The notes under the pieces are model-generated. The model was not told where the DNA came from and did not search any database. It saw only the letters and a program-made list of their open reading frames with translations. A stretch of 23,917 nucleotides of DNA from Bacteroidales bacterium (GTDB lineage: Bacteria; Bacteroidota; Bacteroidia; Bacteroidales; UBA932): assembly GCA_017461285.1 (NCBI GenBank), contig JAFTYS010000135.1, positions 1 through 23,917 on the forward strand, given 5' to 3'. Both the position numbers and the translations under genes were made by a program. This document shows positions 13,464 to 20,849 of this stretch, piece by piece. Numbering within the stretch: position 1 is the stretch's first letter; the number at the start of each line of letters is the position of its first letter.

Positions 13464-13877
13464 ATGGCAATCAAAAGGACAACAAGAGTGGATTCGGGAT
13501 TCTCGATGTCGTCGATGACGGACATCGTGTTCCTGCTTCTGATCTTCTTCCTCGTGACCTCGACCCTCATCAACCCTAACGCCCTGAAGCTTCTGCTCCC
13601 GAAGAGCACAGGCCAGGTGTCGGCAAAGGCGACGGTAAGCGTATCTATCAAGCATTGGCATGATACCGATACCTTCTCGTACCACATAAACGGCGATGAG
13701 ACCCCTATCAGGTTCGACAGGATAGAGGACCAGCTGATCGACCTCCTCCAGACCGAGGAGGATCCGACTTTCTCGATCTACGCAGACGAGACTGTTCCGA
13801 TCAAGGAAGTCGTGGCGGTCATGAACATAGCAAAGAGAAATCATTACAAGGTCATAATGGCGACATCGCCGGAATAG
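13464..13877 (+). CDS. exbD: ExbD/TolR family biopolymer transport protein
   Basis: The protein has 137 residues: a short cytoplasmic N-terminus, one membrane helix (about 19-36, TDIVFLLLIFFLVTST) and a periplasmic domain. Asp20 at the start of the helix matches the proton-conducting aspartate of ExbD/TolR. The C-terminal part, with FSIYADETVPIKEVVAVMNIAK, is the usual ExbD fold. It partners with ExbB. Only one exbD is present, whereas many Bacteroidetes clusters carry two. It lies 12 nt after exbB and 28 nt before tonB. Confidence 0.93.
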   Translation: MAIKRTTRVDSGFSMSSMTDIVFLLLIFFLVTSTLINPNALKLLLPKSTGQVSAKATVSVSIKHWHDTDTFSYHINGDETPIRFDRIEDQLIDLLQTEEDPTFSIYADETVPIKEVVAVMNIAKRNHYKVIMATSPE

Positions 13878-13905
13878 GCCGCGCCAAAGCAATCTGGACA
13901 AGGAC

Positions 13906-14688
13906 ATGAAATATCTGCAGGAAAGGGAAAGACAGGAGAAAAGGTCGAGGGCGACGGGAATCGTCCTCACCTCTGTCATGCACGCCGGCCTGGCTGCATC
14001 TCTTTTCGTGACAGGCTTCACATACCTCGACCCTCCGCCGCCGGAAAAGGAGATGATCCTCATCGAGTTCGACCAGCCGGAGATCGAAAAGCCCAGACAG
14101 ATATGGAACGGAACCAGGCCGCAGGCGGCAGAACCTGATCCGACGCAGCCTATAAACCTGGTGCAGCAGTCGGAGGCGCAGAACGAAGGCACCGAGTCCA
14201 ACGAGGCTCCTGAAGCGCAGGTCGACGATTTCGGAGATGTCGACATAAAGGACCCTGCTCCAAAGAAGGAGATCGACAGGAGGGCGCTTTTCAGGACCGC
14301 GGACAACAAGACCAGTAAAGACACCCTTGCCGCACAGACTGCGAGAGAAGTCAGCGACGCCCTTAAAGCAGGACATGCCCAGGGCAACACGATGACCGGC
14401 GAGACGTCGGGCGAACCTAATGCAAAGCTTGCAGGAAGAAGCGTGAACGGTACGCTTCCCCGCCCGTCATACAACGTCCAGGCTTCAGGAAAGGTCGTCG
14501 TAGCCATATGGGTGGACAACTACGGACAGGTCCAGAAGGCGGTTCCGGGCATGGAAGGAACCACGGTTACGGACAAGAACCTCTGGCAGGCAGCGAGAAA
14601 GGCGGCACTAGGCGCCCATTTCAACATGAGCGCAGACGCTCCTCCGATGCAGGAAGGAACGATTACATACATCTTTAACCTGAAATAG
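13906..14688 (+). CDS. tonB: TonB-like energy transducer
   Basis: The protein has 260 residues. A basic N-terminus is followed by one membrane anchor (about 18-40), then DPPPPEKEMILIEFDQPEIEKP, a Pro/Glu-rich periplasmic spacer (about 42-180) and a C-terminal domain (about 185-260) with SGKVVVAIWVDNYGQVQKAVPG and an ending ITYIFNLK. This layout fits TonB, which transmits ExbB/ExbD energy to outer-membrane TonB-dependent transporters (SusC and siderophore type). TolA is an alternative, since Bacteroidetes TolA-like proteins can look similar. The position after exbB-exbD supports a dedicated transducer. The gene is the last of its cluster; a small palindrome follows the stop. Confidence 0.87.
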   Translation: MKYLQERERQEKRSRATGIVLTSVMHAGLAASLFVTGFTYLDPPPPEKEMILIEFDQPEIEKPRQIWNGTRPQAAEPDPTQPINLVQQSEAQNEGTESNEAPEAQVDDFGDVDIKDPAPKKEIDRRALFRTADNKTSKDTLAAQTAREVSDALKAGHAQGNTMTGETSGEPNAKLAGRSVNGTLPRPSYNVQASGKVVVAIWVDNYGQVQKAVPGMEGTTVTDKNLWQAARKAALGAHFNMSADAPPMQEGTITYIFNLK

Positions 14689-14690
14689 GT

Positions 14691-14727
14691 CCGACATTTG
14701 TCGGTAAGAGAAATTGGCGTGAGCCAA
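14691..14727. repeat. Two small adjacent hairpins between tonB and the pseudouridine synthase gene
   Basis: CCGACATTTGTCGG (14691-14704) is a hairpin just 2 nt after the tonB stop. TTGGC-GTGA-GCCAA (14714-14727) is a second, with a 5-bp stem and GTGA loop. Neither has a T-run, so they are not classic Rho-independent terminators. They could be operator sites, RNA-processing sites or weak terminators. Confidence 0.45.
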
Positions 14728-14769
14728 ATATATTATTAATCACATTAATGGCCGGGAAGGCATAAGAAA

Positions 14770-16113
14770 ATGGAAGACAACAGAAGAGGCGGCAATGGCC
14801 GCAGGACAGAAGGCCGTAGAGAGTACGGCAACAGGAACAGCAGTTCAAACGGCGGCGAAAAGCCGCGCAGACCGCGCATAAACAGCGGTGAGAGAAGATC
14901 GTTCGGCTCAAGCGAAAGAAGGTCGGACGACAAGCCTCGCAGATCATACGGCGAAGGCAATGGTGAAAGACGCTCTTTCGGAAACAGCGAAAGAAGATCT
15001 GCCGGCAACGGCGAAAGAAGGTCTTTCGGAAACAATGAAAGAAGATCTGCCGGCAACGGCGAGAGAAGGTCGTACGGAAGCGGCGAGAGAAGGTCATATG
15101 GCAGCAACAGCGAAGGAAGGTCATATGGAAATGGCGAGAGAAGATCATTCGGAAGCGACAGGCCACGCAGGTCATACGGAGAGAACAACGGAGAAAGAAG
15201 GCCATCATACGGCAATGCAAGGAAGCCATACGGCGACAGCCGCAAGTCATATGGTGACAGGCAGAGGGGTCCGAAGAAGGACTTCAACTACTTCCGCAGC
15301 GAAGAGGAAAGCGGAATCAACAAGATGATCAGCAGGAGACCTCAGGTGGACAATCAGGCTTATTCAGACAACGACACCGTACAGGTTCCTGTAAAGGAGG
15401 AGATCCGCCTCAACAAGTTCATCGCGAATTCAGGAGTATGCTCACGCCGCGAAGCTGACAACTTCATCCTCGCAGGAGTAGTGACGGTAAACGGAGAGGT
15501 TGTGACTGAACTCGGAACAAAGGTGAACATCTATACAGACGACATCAGGTTCAACGGCGAGCGCCTCAAGGGAGAGGAGAAGGTATATATCGTGATGAAC
15601 AAGCCGAAGGGCTATGTTACCACAGCGAGCGACCCTCATGCAGACAAGACCGTGATGGATCTTCTCAAGGGCTGCGGAGCAAGGGTATTCCCTGTAGGAC
15701 GTCTCGACAAGAACACCACAGGAGTGCTCATGTTCACAAACGACGGAGAGATCGCCGAGAAGCTCACGCATCCTTCATATGACAAGAAGAAGATCTATCA
15801 GGTATCTCTCGACGGAAAGCTCAAGAGGGAGGACTACGAGAAGATCCTCAGCGGAGTGGAGCTTTCTGACGGAGTGATCGCGGCTGATGAGCTCGAATAC
15901 ATCGAGGAGGACGACCACCGCAAGCTCGGAATCGAGATCCACTCAGGCAAGAACCGCATCGTGAGAAGGATCTTCGAATCTCTCGGCTATGAAGTGAAGG
16001 CCCTTGACCGCGTATATTTCGCAGGTCTGACAAAGAAGGGACTCAAGAGAGGCGAATGGCGCTTCCTCACAGAGGGAGAGGTCAATCTTCTCAGAATGGG
16101 AGCATATATTTAA
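14770..16113 (+). CDS. RsuA/RluB-type rRNA pseudouridine synthase with Arg-rich repeat N-terminus
   Basis: The protein has 447 residues. Residues 1 to about 190 are a low-complexity, strongly basic tail built from ERRSFGN, ERRSAGN and ERRSYGS repeats. An S4 RNA-binding domain follows (about 213-260, LNKFIANSGVCSRREADNFI), then the catalytic domain. Asp313 in VGRLDKNTTGVL is the expected catalytic aspartate. Later motifs include KLTHPSYDKKKIYQV and GKNRIVRRIFESLGYEVKALDR, typical of RsuA/RluB/RluE enzymes. It should modify a uridine in 23S or 16S rRNA; which one is not clear. Basic YG/RS tails are common in Bacteroidetes versions and probably help RNA binding. The DNA of the tail includes a near-perfect 48-bp tandem repeat. 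The stop is 4 nt before era. Confidence 0.92.
   Translation: MEDNRRGGNGRRTEGRREYGNRNSSSNGGEKPRRPRINSGERRSFGSSERRSDDKPRRSYGEGNGERRSFGNSERRSAGNGERRSFGNNERRSAGNGERRSYGSGERRSYGSNSEGRSYGNGERRSFGSDRPRRSYGENNGERRPSYGNARKPYGDSRKSYGDRQRGPKKDFNYFRSEEESGINKMISRRPQVDNQAYSDNDTVQVPVKEEIRLNKFIANSGVCSRREADNFILAGVVTVNGEVVTELGTKVNIYTDDIRFNGERLKGEEKVYIVMNKPKGYVTTASDPHADKTVMDLLKGCGARVFPVGRLDKNTTGVLMFTNDGEIAEKLTHPSYDKKKIYQVSLDGKLKREDYEKILSGVELSDGVIAADELEYIEEDDHRKLGIEIHSGKNRIVRRIFESLGYEVKALDRVYFAGLTKKGLKRGEWRFLTEGEVNLLRMGAYI
14974..15069 (+). repeat. Near-perfect 48-bp tandem repeat inside the pseudouridine synthase gene
   Basis: Two units beginning TCTTTCGGAAACA (14974 and 15022) follow each other with a 48-bp period and differ at only a few bases. 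Each encodes the 16-residue unit S-F-G-N-x-E-R-R-S-A-G-N-G-E-R-R. Looser copies with SYG in place of SFG extend over about 14880-15260. The repeat is in frame and coding, and is likely prone to length change by slippage. Confidence 0.8.
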
Positions 16114-16117
16114 CGGT

Positions 16118-17014
16118 ATGAGCGAACAGACCAAAAGACATAGAGCAGGATTTGTCAACATCATCGGTAATCCGAATGTGGGCAAATCCACTCTTATGAA
16201 TGCCCTCGTGGGCGAGAAGCTGTCCATCGTGACGGCAAAGGCACAGACGACCCGACACAGGATCATGGGAATCGTCAACGGCGACGACTATCAGATCGTG
16301 TACTCCGACACCCCGGGCATCCTGAAGCCGAACTACAGGCTTCAGAAGAGCATGATGGATTTCGTCGACACGGCGATCGGAGATGCCGACATAATCCTTT
16401 ATGTCACCGACACCATCGAGAAGGGGGACAAGAACGAGGAATATATCGCCAAGCTCCAGAAGATCGAATGTCCGGTCGTGCTTGTCATAAACAAGATCGA
16501 CATAAGCAGCCAGGATAAGGTTCTGGAACTGATGGGATGGTGGAAGGAGCAGCTTCCGGACGCCATCATATTCCCGGCATCGGCCCAGGAGAGGTTCAAC
16601 CTCGACAACATCTTCGATGCCATCGTCAGCAACCTGCCTTATGCGCCGGCATGGTATGACAAGGATGTGTTCACCGACAAGAACCTCAGGTTCTTCGCAT
16701 CGGAGATCGTGCGCGAGAAGATCTTCCTCAACTACAAGGAAGAGATCCCGTACAGTTGCGAGGTGGCGATAGAGGAATTCAAGGAAGGTGAGGAAAGGTA
16801 CGACATCAGCGCCGTCATCTATGTCATGCGTGAAACCCAGAAGGGCATCATCATCGGCAAGGGAGGACAGTCGCTCAAGAAAGTCGGCACCCAGGCCCGC
16901 ATCGAGATGGAAGACTTCTTCCAGAAGAAGGTGTTCCTGCGTCTGTTTGTAAAGGTGGATCCTGACTGGAGGGAAAGCAAGAAGGAATTGAGAAGATTCG
17001 GATACGAATACTAG
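16118..17014 (+). CDS. era: GTPase Era
   Basis: The protein has 298 residues, the normal Era length. The GTPase domain has G1 GNPNVGKST (17-25), the AQTTRHRIMGI switch region (42-52), G3 DTPG (64-67), G4 NKID (125-128) and G5 SAQ (155-157). A C-terminal KH domain follows with GIIIGKGGQSLKKVG (243-257). Era binds the 3' end of 16S rRNA and checkpoints 30S assembly. It begins 4 nt after the pseudouridine synthase stop, so two rRNA maturation genes are probably co-transcribed. The stop is TAG. Confidence 0.97.
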   Translation: MSEQTKRHRAGFVNIIGNPNVGKSTLMNALVGEKLSIVTAKAQTTRHRIMGIVNGDDYQIVYSDTPGILKPNYRLQKSMMDFVDTAIGDADIILYVTDTIEKGDKNEEYIAKLQKIECPVVLVINKIDISSQDKVLELMGWWKEQLPDAIIFPASAQERFNLDNIFDAIVSNLPYAPAWYDKDVFTDKNLRFFASEIVREKIFLNYKEEIPYSCEVAIEEFKEGEERYDISAVIYVMRETQKGIIIGKGGQSLKKVGTQARIEMEDFFQKKVFLRLFVKVDPDWRESKKELRRFGYEY

Positions 17015-17053
17015 AATGCGGCCAGCCGCTAACCATATATACACGGAAAAACT

Positions 17054-19759
17054 ATGAGTTTTGAAGAAACCGATCTTCCTGAAGAGGAAATCAACGATAT
17101 CGAAAACGAAGAACAGGAACTGTCGGAAGAGACTGCTCCTACCGGAAGGTTTGAAAGGCTTCTGGGAGACGGCGGAAAGAAATACAAGCTTTCAGGCATG
17201 TTCAGGGAGTGGTACATCGACTACTCCTCATATACTGTGCTCTACAGAGCGGTACCGCATCTGATTGACGGCCTCAAGCCGGTCCAGAGGCGAGTTCTCC
17301 ATGCGATGTGGAGGATGGACGACGGAAGCTACACGAAGGTAGCGAACATCGTAGGACAGGCCATGCAGTTCCACCCGCATGGCGACCAGTCCATCCTCGG
17401 AGCCCTCGTATGGCTCGGCCAGAGAAACTATCTGGTGGACTGCCAGGGAAACTGGGGTAACATCCTGACCGGCGACTCCAATGCGGCTCCGCGATACATC
17501 GAGGCGCGTCTGAGCAAGTTCGGCAAGGAAGTGGTGTTCAATCCGAAGACTACCAACTGGATGACATCATATGACGGAAGGAATCAGGAACCTATCGAAC
17601 TTCCGGTGAAGTTCCCTATCCTCCTGGCCCAGGGTACAGAGGGTATCGGCGCAGGTTTCGCATCTAAGATCCTTCCTCACAACTTCAATGAGCTTATAGA
17701 CGCATCTGTATCTATTCTCCAGGGAAAGGATTTCGAGATCTTCCCTGACTTCCTCACCGGAGGTTCGGCAGACTGCTCTAAGTACAGCAGCAAGCGCAAG
17801 GGAGGAAAGATAAAGATCCGCGCAAAGATCGAGAAGCTTGACAAGAACACCCTCGCCATAACAGAGGTTCCGTACAGCAAGACCACTCCTGTTGTCATCG
17901 AGACCATCCTCAAGGCAAAGGAGACGGGAAAGATCAAGATAAAGAAGATCGATGACCTGACTACCGACAAGGTCAACATCATAATCCATCTTCCTAACGA
18001 CGTGTCTCCGGACAAGACCATCGACGCCCTCTATGCATTTACCGCATGCGAAGTGTCAATCACTCCGAACACATGCGTGATCCTGGACAACAAGCCGCAG
18101 GTTCTCAGCGTGAACGACATGCTCAGCTACAGCACGGAGCACACCAAAGACCTTCTTGGACAGGAGCTGTCCATCAGACTGGGCGAACTCGAGAACGAAT
18201 GGCACTACAACTCCCTTGAAAAGATCTTCTTCGAGAACAAGATCTACAAGATCCTCGAAGGCGACGCCAGGACATGGGAAGCACAGCTCCAGGAAGTGTA
18301 TGAGAAGATGCTCGAGTATCAGAAGTATCTGAAGCGTCCTATCCTCATGGAGGACATCCACAAGCTTGTCGAGAAGCCTGTCAGGAAGATTTCCAAGTTC
18401 GACACGAAGGCTGTAGACGAGAAGCTCAAGGGTATCGAGGCAGAGATGGAAGAGGTGCAGAACCACCTCGACAATCTCAACGACTTCACTATCAGCTATT
18501 TCAAGAACCTCAAGAAGAAGTACGGAAAGGCATATCCAAGGCTTACCGAGCTCGTGGAGTTCGAGAACATCGAGACGACAAGGGTTGTAAGCAACAATGC
18601 AAAGCTATACGCGAACAAGGAGGAAGGATTCGTCGGCATCGCCCTCAAGAAGGAGGACAATGCGGAATTCATCTGCGACTGTTCTGACCTTTCTGAAATC
18701 ATCGTGATCCACAAGGACGGAAAGTACCGCGTAACGAAGGTTTCTGAAAAGGCATTCTTCGGAAAGGACATCATGTATGTGGGACTTTTCGACAGGAATG
18801 ACCAGAGGACCATCTACAATGTCATCTACCGCGAAGGAAAGACCGCTGTCAGCTATGCGAAGAGGTTTGCTGTGACCAGCGTGACCCGCGACAAGGAATA
18901 TGACATCACACAGGGAACGCCCGGATCTCAGATACTCTGGCTGACCGTGAACCATAACGGTGAGGCTGAGACCGTCAAGATCTACTTCAGGCAGAGGGCG
19001 AAGCTGAAGAAGCTCATCGACGAATATGATTTCTCTCAGCTTCTTATCAAGGGACGCGCTTCAAGGGGTAACCTCGTTTCTAAGAACCCTATCCAGAAGA
19101 TACAGCTCAAGTCGAAGGGTGTCTCAACGATCGGAGGCAAGGACATATGGTTCGATGAGGACATCCAGAGGCTCAACGAGGACGGACGCGGACTCCATCT
19201 GGGTCAGTTCAACACCGGAGACCATATCCTGGCTATCTTCAAGGACGGTACATATTATACAACTACGTTCGACCTGAGCAACAGGTATCAGGGCGAGCTC
19301 CTTAAGATCGAGAAGCTCGATACCAACAAAGTATATACAGCTCTGTATTACGACAAGTCTGTGACTTCGTTCTACGTTAAGCGTTTCTCGTTTGACGTGA
19401 GCGACAACACGCCTGTAAGCTTCATCTCAGAGGCCAAGGGTTCGTATCTTGTCGAGATCAGCGAGGACCTGCATCCTCAGTTCGAGATCATCTTCGGCGG
19501 CAAGAACGTGAACCGTGATCCGGAGACTGTCGATGCCGAGGAGTTCATCGCCAAGAAGGGACTTCAGGCGAAGGGCAAGAAGGTAAGCGCTCTGGACGTG
19601 AAGAATGTCCATTTTGTGGAGCCTATCCACAAGCCGGAGGACGATGCCCAGGCGAAGGAGTCGGAGGCTGAGAATCTGGCTGGAGAGATCGACAACAGCG
19701 ATGTGGAGGACCCTATCGACATCGAGCTTGACGAGGATACGCAGCTGACACTTTTTTAA
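17054..19759 (+). CDS. parC: DNA topoisomerase IV subunit A
   Basis: The protein has 901 residues. An acidic N-terminal extension (1-35) precedes the breakage-reunion domain. QGNWGNILTGDSNAAPRYIEARLSKF (131-156) is the ParC type rather than the GyrA type, with catalytic Tyr148. The quinolone-contact helix reads HPHGDQSILGALV (107-119). A coiled-coil tower region (about 400-500) and a beta-rich C-terminal domain follow, without a recognisable GyrA box. The acidic tail ends DTQLTLF, similar to a sliding-clamp-binding pentapeptide. The enzyme decatenates chromosomes together with ParE, whose gene is not in the window. It starts 39 nt after era. GyrA is the main alternative and is unlikely. Confidence 0.93.
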   Translation: MSFEETDLPEEEINDIENEEQELSEETAPTGRFERLLGDGGKKYKLSGMFREWYIDYSSYTVLYRAVPHLIDGLKPVQRRVLHAMWRMDDGSYTKVANIVGQAMQFHPHGDQSILGALVWLGQRNYLVDCQGNWGNILTGDSNAAPRYIEARLSKFGKEVVFNPKTTNWMTSYDGRNQEPIELPVKFPILLAQGTEGIGAGFASKILPHNFNELIDASVSILQGKDFEIFPDFLTGGSADCSKYSSKRKGGKIKIRAKIEKLDKNTLAITEVPYSKTTPVVIETILKAKETGKIKIKKIDDLTTDKVNIIIHLPNDVSPDKTIDALYAFTACEVSITPNTCVILDNKPQVLSVNDMLSYSTEHTKDLLGQELSIRLGELENEWHYNSLEKIFFENKIYKILEGDARTWEAQLQEVYEKMLEYQKYLKRPILMEDIHKLVEKPVRKISKFDTKAVDEKLKGIEAEMEEVQNHLDNLNDFTISYFKNLKKKYGKAYPRLTELVEFENIETTRVVSNNAKLYANKEEGFVGIALKKEDNAEFICDCSDLSEIIVIHKDGKYRVTKVSEKAFFGKDIMYVGLFDRNDQRTIYNVIYREGKTAVSYAKRFAVTSVTRDKEYDITQGTPGSQILWLTVNHNGEAETVKIYFRQRAKLKKLIDEYDFSQLLIKGRASRGNLVSKNPIQKIQLKSKGVSTIGGKDIWFDEDIQRLNEDGRGLHLGQFNTGDHILAIFKDGTYYTTTFDLSNRYQGELLKIEKLDTNKVYTALYYDKSVTSFYVKRFSFDVSDNTPVSFISEAKGSYLVEISEDLHPQFEIIFGGKNVNRDPETVDAEEFIAKKGLQAKGKKVSALDVKNVHFVEPIHKPEDDAQAKESEAENLAGEIDNSDVEDPIDIELDEDTQLTLF

Positions 19760-19767
19760 ATATCAGA

Positions 19768-19866
19768 CTGTATCCCTAAGTGCTCCATTGGCCCCCTCCC
19801 AGCAAGCTGGGCCCCTCCCCCTACGCGGGGGTGCGAAAATGCCAATTCCGCACAATAGGGACACAG
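19768..19866. repeat. 99-bp nested palindromic element between parC and aroK
   Basis: The outer arms CTGTATCCCTA (19768-19778) and TAGGGACACAG (19856-19866) pair at 10 of 11 positions. GTGC (19780-19783) pairs with GCAC (19850-19853), and ATTGGC (19787-19792) with GCCAAT (19841-19846). Inside lie two compact hairpins: CCCAGC-AA-GCTGGG (19798-19811) and CCCCC-TACGC-GGGGG (19817-19831). The whole forms a cloverleaf-like fold. C-rich on one strand, it looks like a REP/MITE-type interspersed element or a strong structured 3' end for parC. Copies elsewhere in the genome cannot be checked here. No further gene is visible in 19760-19893. Confidence 0.7.
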
Positions 19867-19893
19867 TCACGGATTCCAAAAAATTCATTCTAA

Positions 19894-20646
19894 ATGATCA
19901 TAGCATTGACAGGATTTATGGGATGCGGCAAGAGCAGCGTCGGGAGGGAACTCTCGAAGCTGCTCTGCTGTCCTTTCATGGACCTGGATGACGTGATCGA
20001 AGAGCGTTCCGGACGAAGGATACCGGAGATTTTTGCGACAGATGGAGAGGCGGAGTTCAGGAGGATGGAAAAGGATGCACTTGAACTTGTATTCAACACA
20101 CAGGAGATAAGGCAAAACAGCGGCCACGTCCATCATGCAGATACTCCACACGATCAGGCAGACACTCCTGATCCGTCTGTTCCAGTTTCGGCGGTGGTGG
20201 CATTGGGAGGCGGGACGGTAATGACGAAGGAATGTGCTGAGATGGTACATGAGAAGACTATATGCATCTATCTGCGGGCATCCATCGAAACCCTTGTCAG
20301 TCATCTTGAAGGTGAATCTTCCGGCAGGCCGATGCTTCAGGGAGCCCCACTTGACGTCATTTCAAGCGAAGGTGACCTTCAGAGCGAAGGCGAAGCCGAT
20401 GGACGCCAGATACTGTCGGGAGGATGTCGTTCCGAACGACCGGAGGGAGACAAGGAGTCTGCTTTGAGGTCACGGATCGAAGACCTGATGGCCAGACGCG
20501 CGTCCGCATACGAAAAGACCGCCCACATCATCATTGACACGGACGGTAAATCCATCTCCGATATCAGCATGGAAATTTCAGATTATTTCCATGCTGGCCA
20601 TACTATACTTTTCGACCGGACATCTGGCGGGGCAGACATTCTTTAG
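19894..20646 (+). CDS. aroK: Shikimate kinase with two internal insertions
   Basis: The protein has 250 residues, against about 170-180 for the family. It phosphorylates shikimate in the chorismate pathway. The Walker A is GFMGCGKSS (7-15), the shikimate-binding acidic motif DLDD (30-33), FRRME (55-59), GGG (105-107), RPM (145-147, lid region) and RRASAYE (201-207). All key residues are present, so activity is plausible. Extra sequence lies at about 69-98 (between the second helix and ALGGG, with a repeated ADTP unit) and at about 149-189 (within the lid, rich in Ser/Glu/Gly). The C-terminus is extended by about 15 residues. The insertions keep the frame and have no visible domain. The gene sits between two palindrome-rich gaps and is convergent with recJ. 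Confidence 0.88.
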   Translation: MIIALTGFMGCGKSSVGRELSKLLCCPFMDLDDVIEERSGRRIPEIFATDGEAEFRRMEKDALELVFNTQEIRQNSGHVHHADTPHDQADTPDPSVPVSAVVALGGGTVMTKECAEMVHEKTICIYLRASIETLVSHLEGESSGRPMLQGAPLDVISSEGDLQSEGEADGRQILSGGCRSERPEGDKESALRSRIEDLMARRASAYEKTAHIIIDTDGKSISDISMEISDYFHAGHTILFDRTSGGADIL

Positions 20647-20655
20647 CGGACCAGA

Positions 20656-20800
20656 TGTGTCTATCCTGTCCATGCATCGACATGATAGCCACCACAGGCC
20701 TTGTAAGTATCAATTATTCAACATATTACAAAACACCCCGTGTCTATCCTGCTACTAAAAAGACAGGACAGACACATTTATGTCGTGCCACATACGTGGC
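20656..20800. repeat. Inverted-repeat-rich gap between aroK and recJ, possible bidirectional terminator
   Basis: The 203-bp gap 20647-20849 between convergent genes has no ORF I can support. GTGTCTATCCTG (20740-20751) pairs with CAGGACAGACAC (20764-20775) at 11 of 12 positions across a 12-nt loop. A second copy of the left arm is at 20657-20668. TTGTAA/TTACAA (20701-20706, 20726-20731) and GCCAC-ATAC-GTGGC (20787-20800) are further small stems. The main hairpin could end transcription from both sides, although no good T-run follows. Confidence 0.5.
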
Positions 20801-20849
20801 GAGAGAGCGGAATAATGGCTGATTGTATGGAATAGTGCCAGTAGTGAGA

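Noticed and set aside
13215..14519. Long minus-strand ORF of 434 codons
   Set aside because: It lies antisense to exbB-exbD-tonB, has no family resemblance, and its Ser/Cys/His-rich composition is what a reverse frame of these genes gives.
14974..15069. Regular repeats that could suggest a CRISPR array
   Set aside because: The units are contiguous, have no unique spacers and are in frame within a conserved gene.
14745..15287. Minus-strand ORF of 180 codons with LSPLPYDLLS-like repeats
   Set aside because: It is the mirror of the ERRSYG repeat tract of the pseudouridine synthase; the repeats come from the coding strand. A Bacteroidetes -7 box or a start context is not visible.
14888..15328. 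Plus-strand ORF of 146 codons overlapping the pseudouridine synthase gene
   Set aside because: It is a frame shadow of the same repeat tract; the main frame continues into the conserved S4 and catalytic domains.
17018..17029. GCGGC-CA-GCCGC palindrome between era and parC as a terminator
   Set aside because: The stem is short with a 2-nt loop, no T-run follows, and the genes are only 39 nt apart.
16091..17044. Minus-strand ORF of 317 codons antisense to era
   Set aside because: Era is complete with all G motifs and the KH domain; the antisense frame has no recognisable domain.
19768..19866. tRNA-like cloverleaf
   Set aside because: The fold is cloverleaf-like in outline only; there is no anticodon loop, T-loop GTTCRA motif or acceptor-end pattern.
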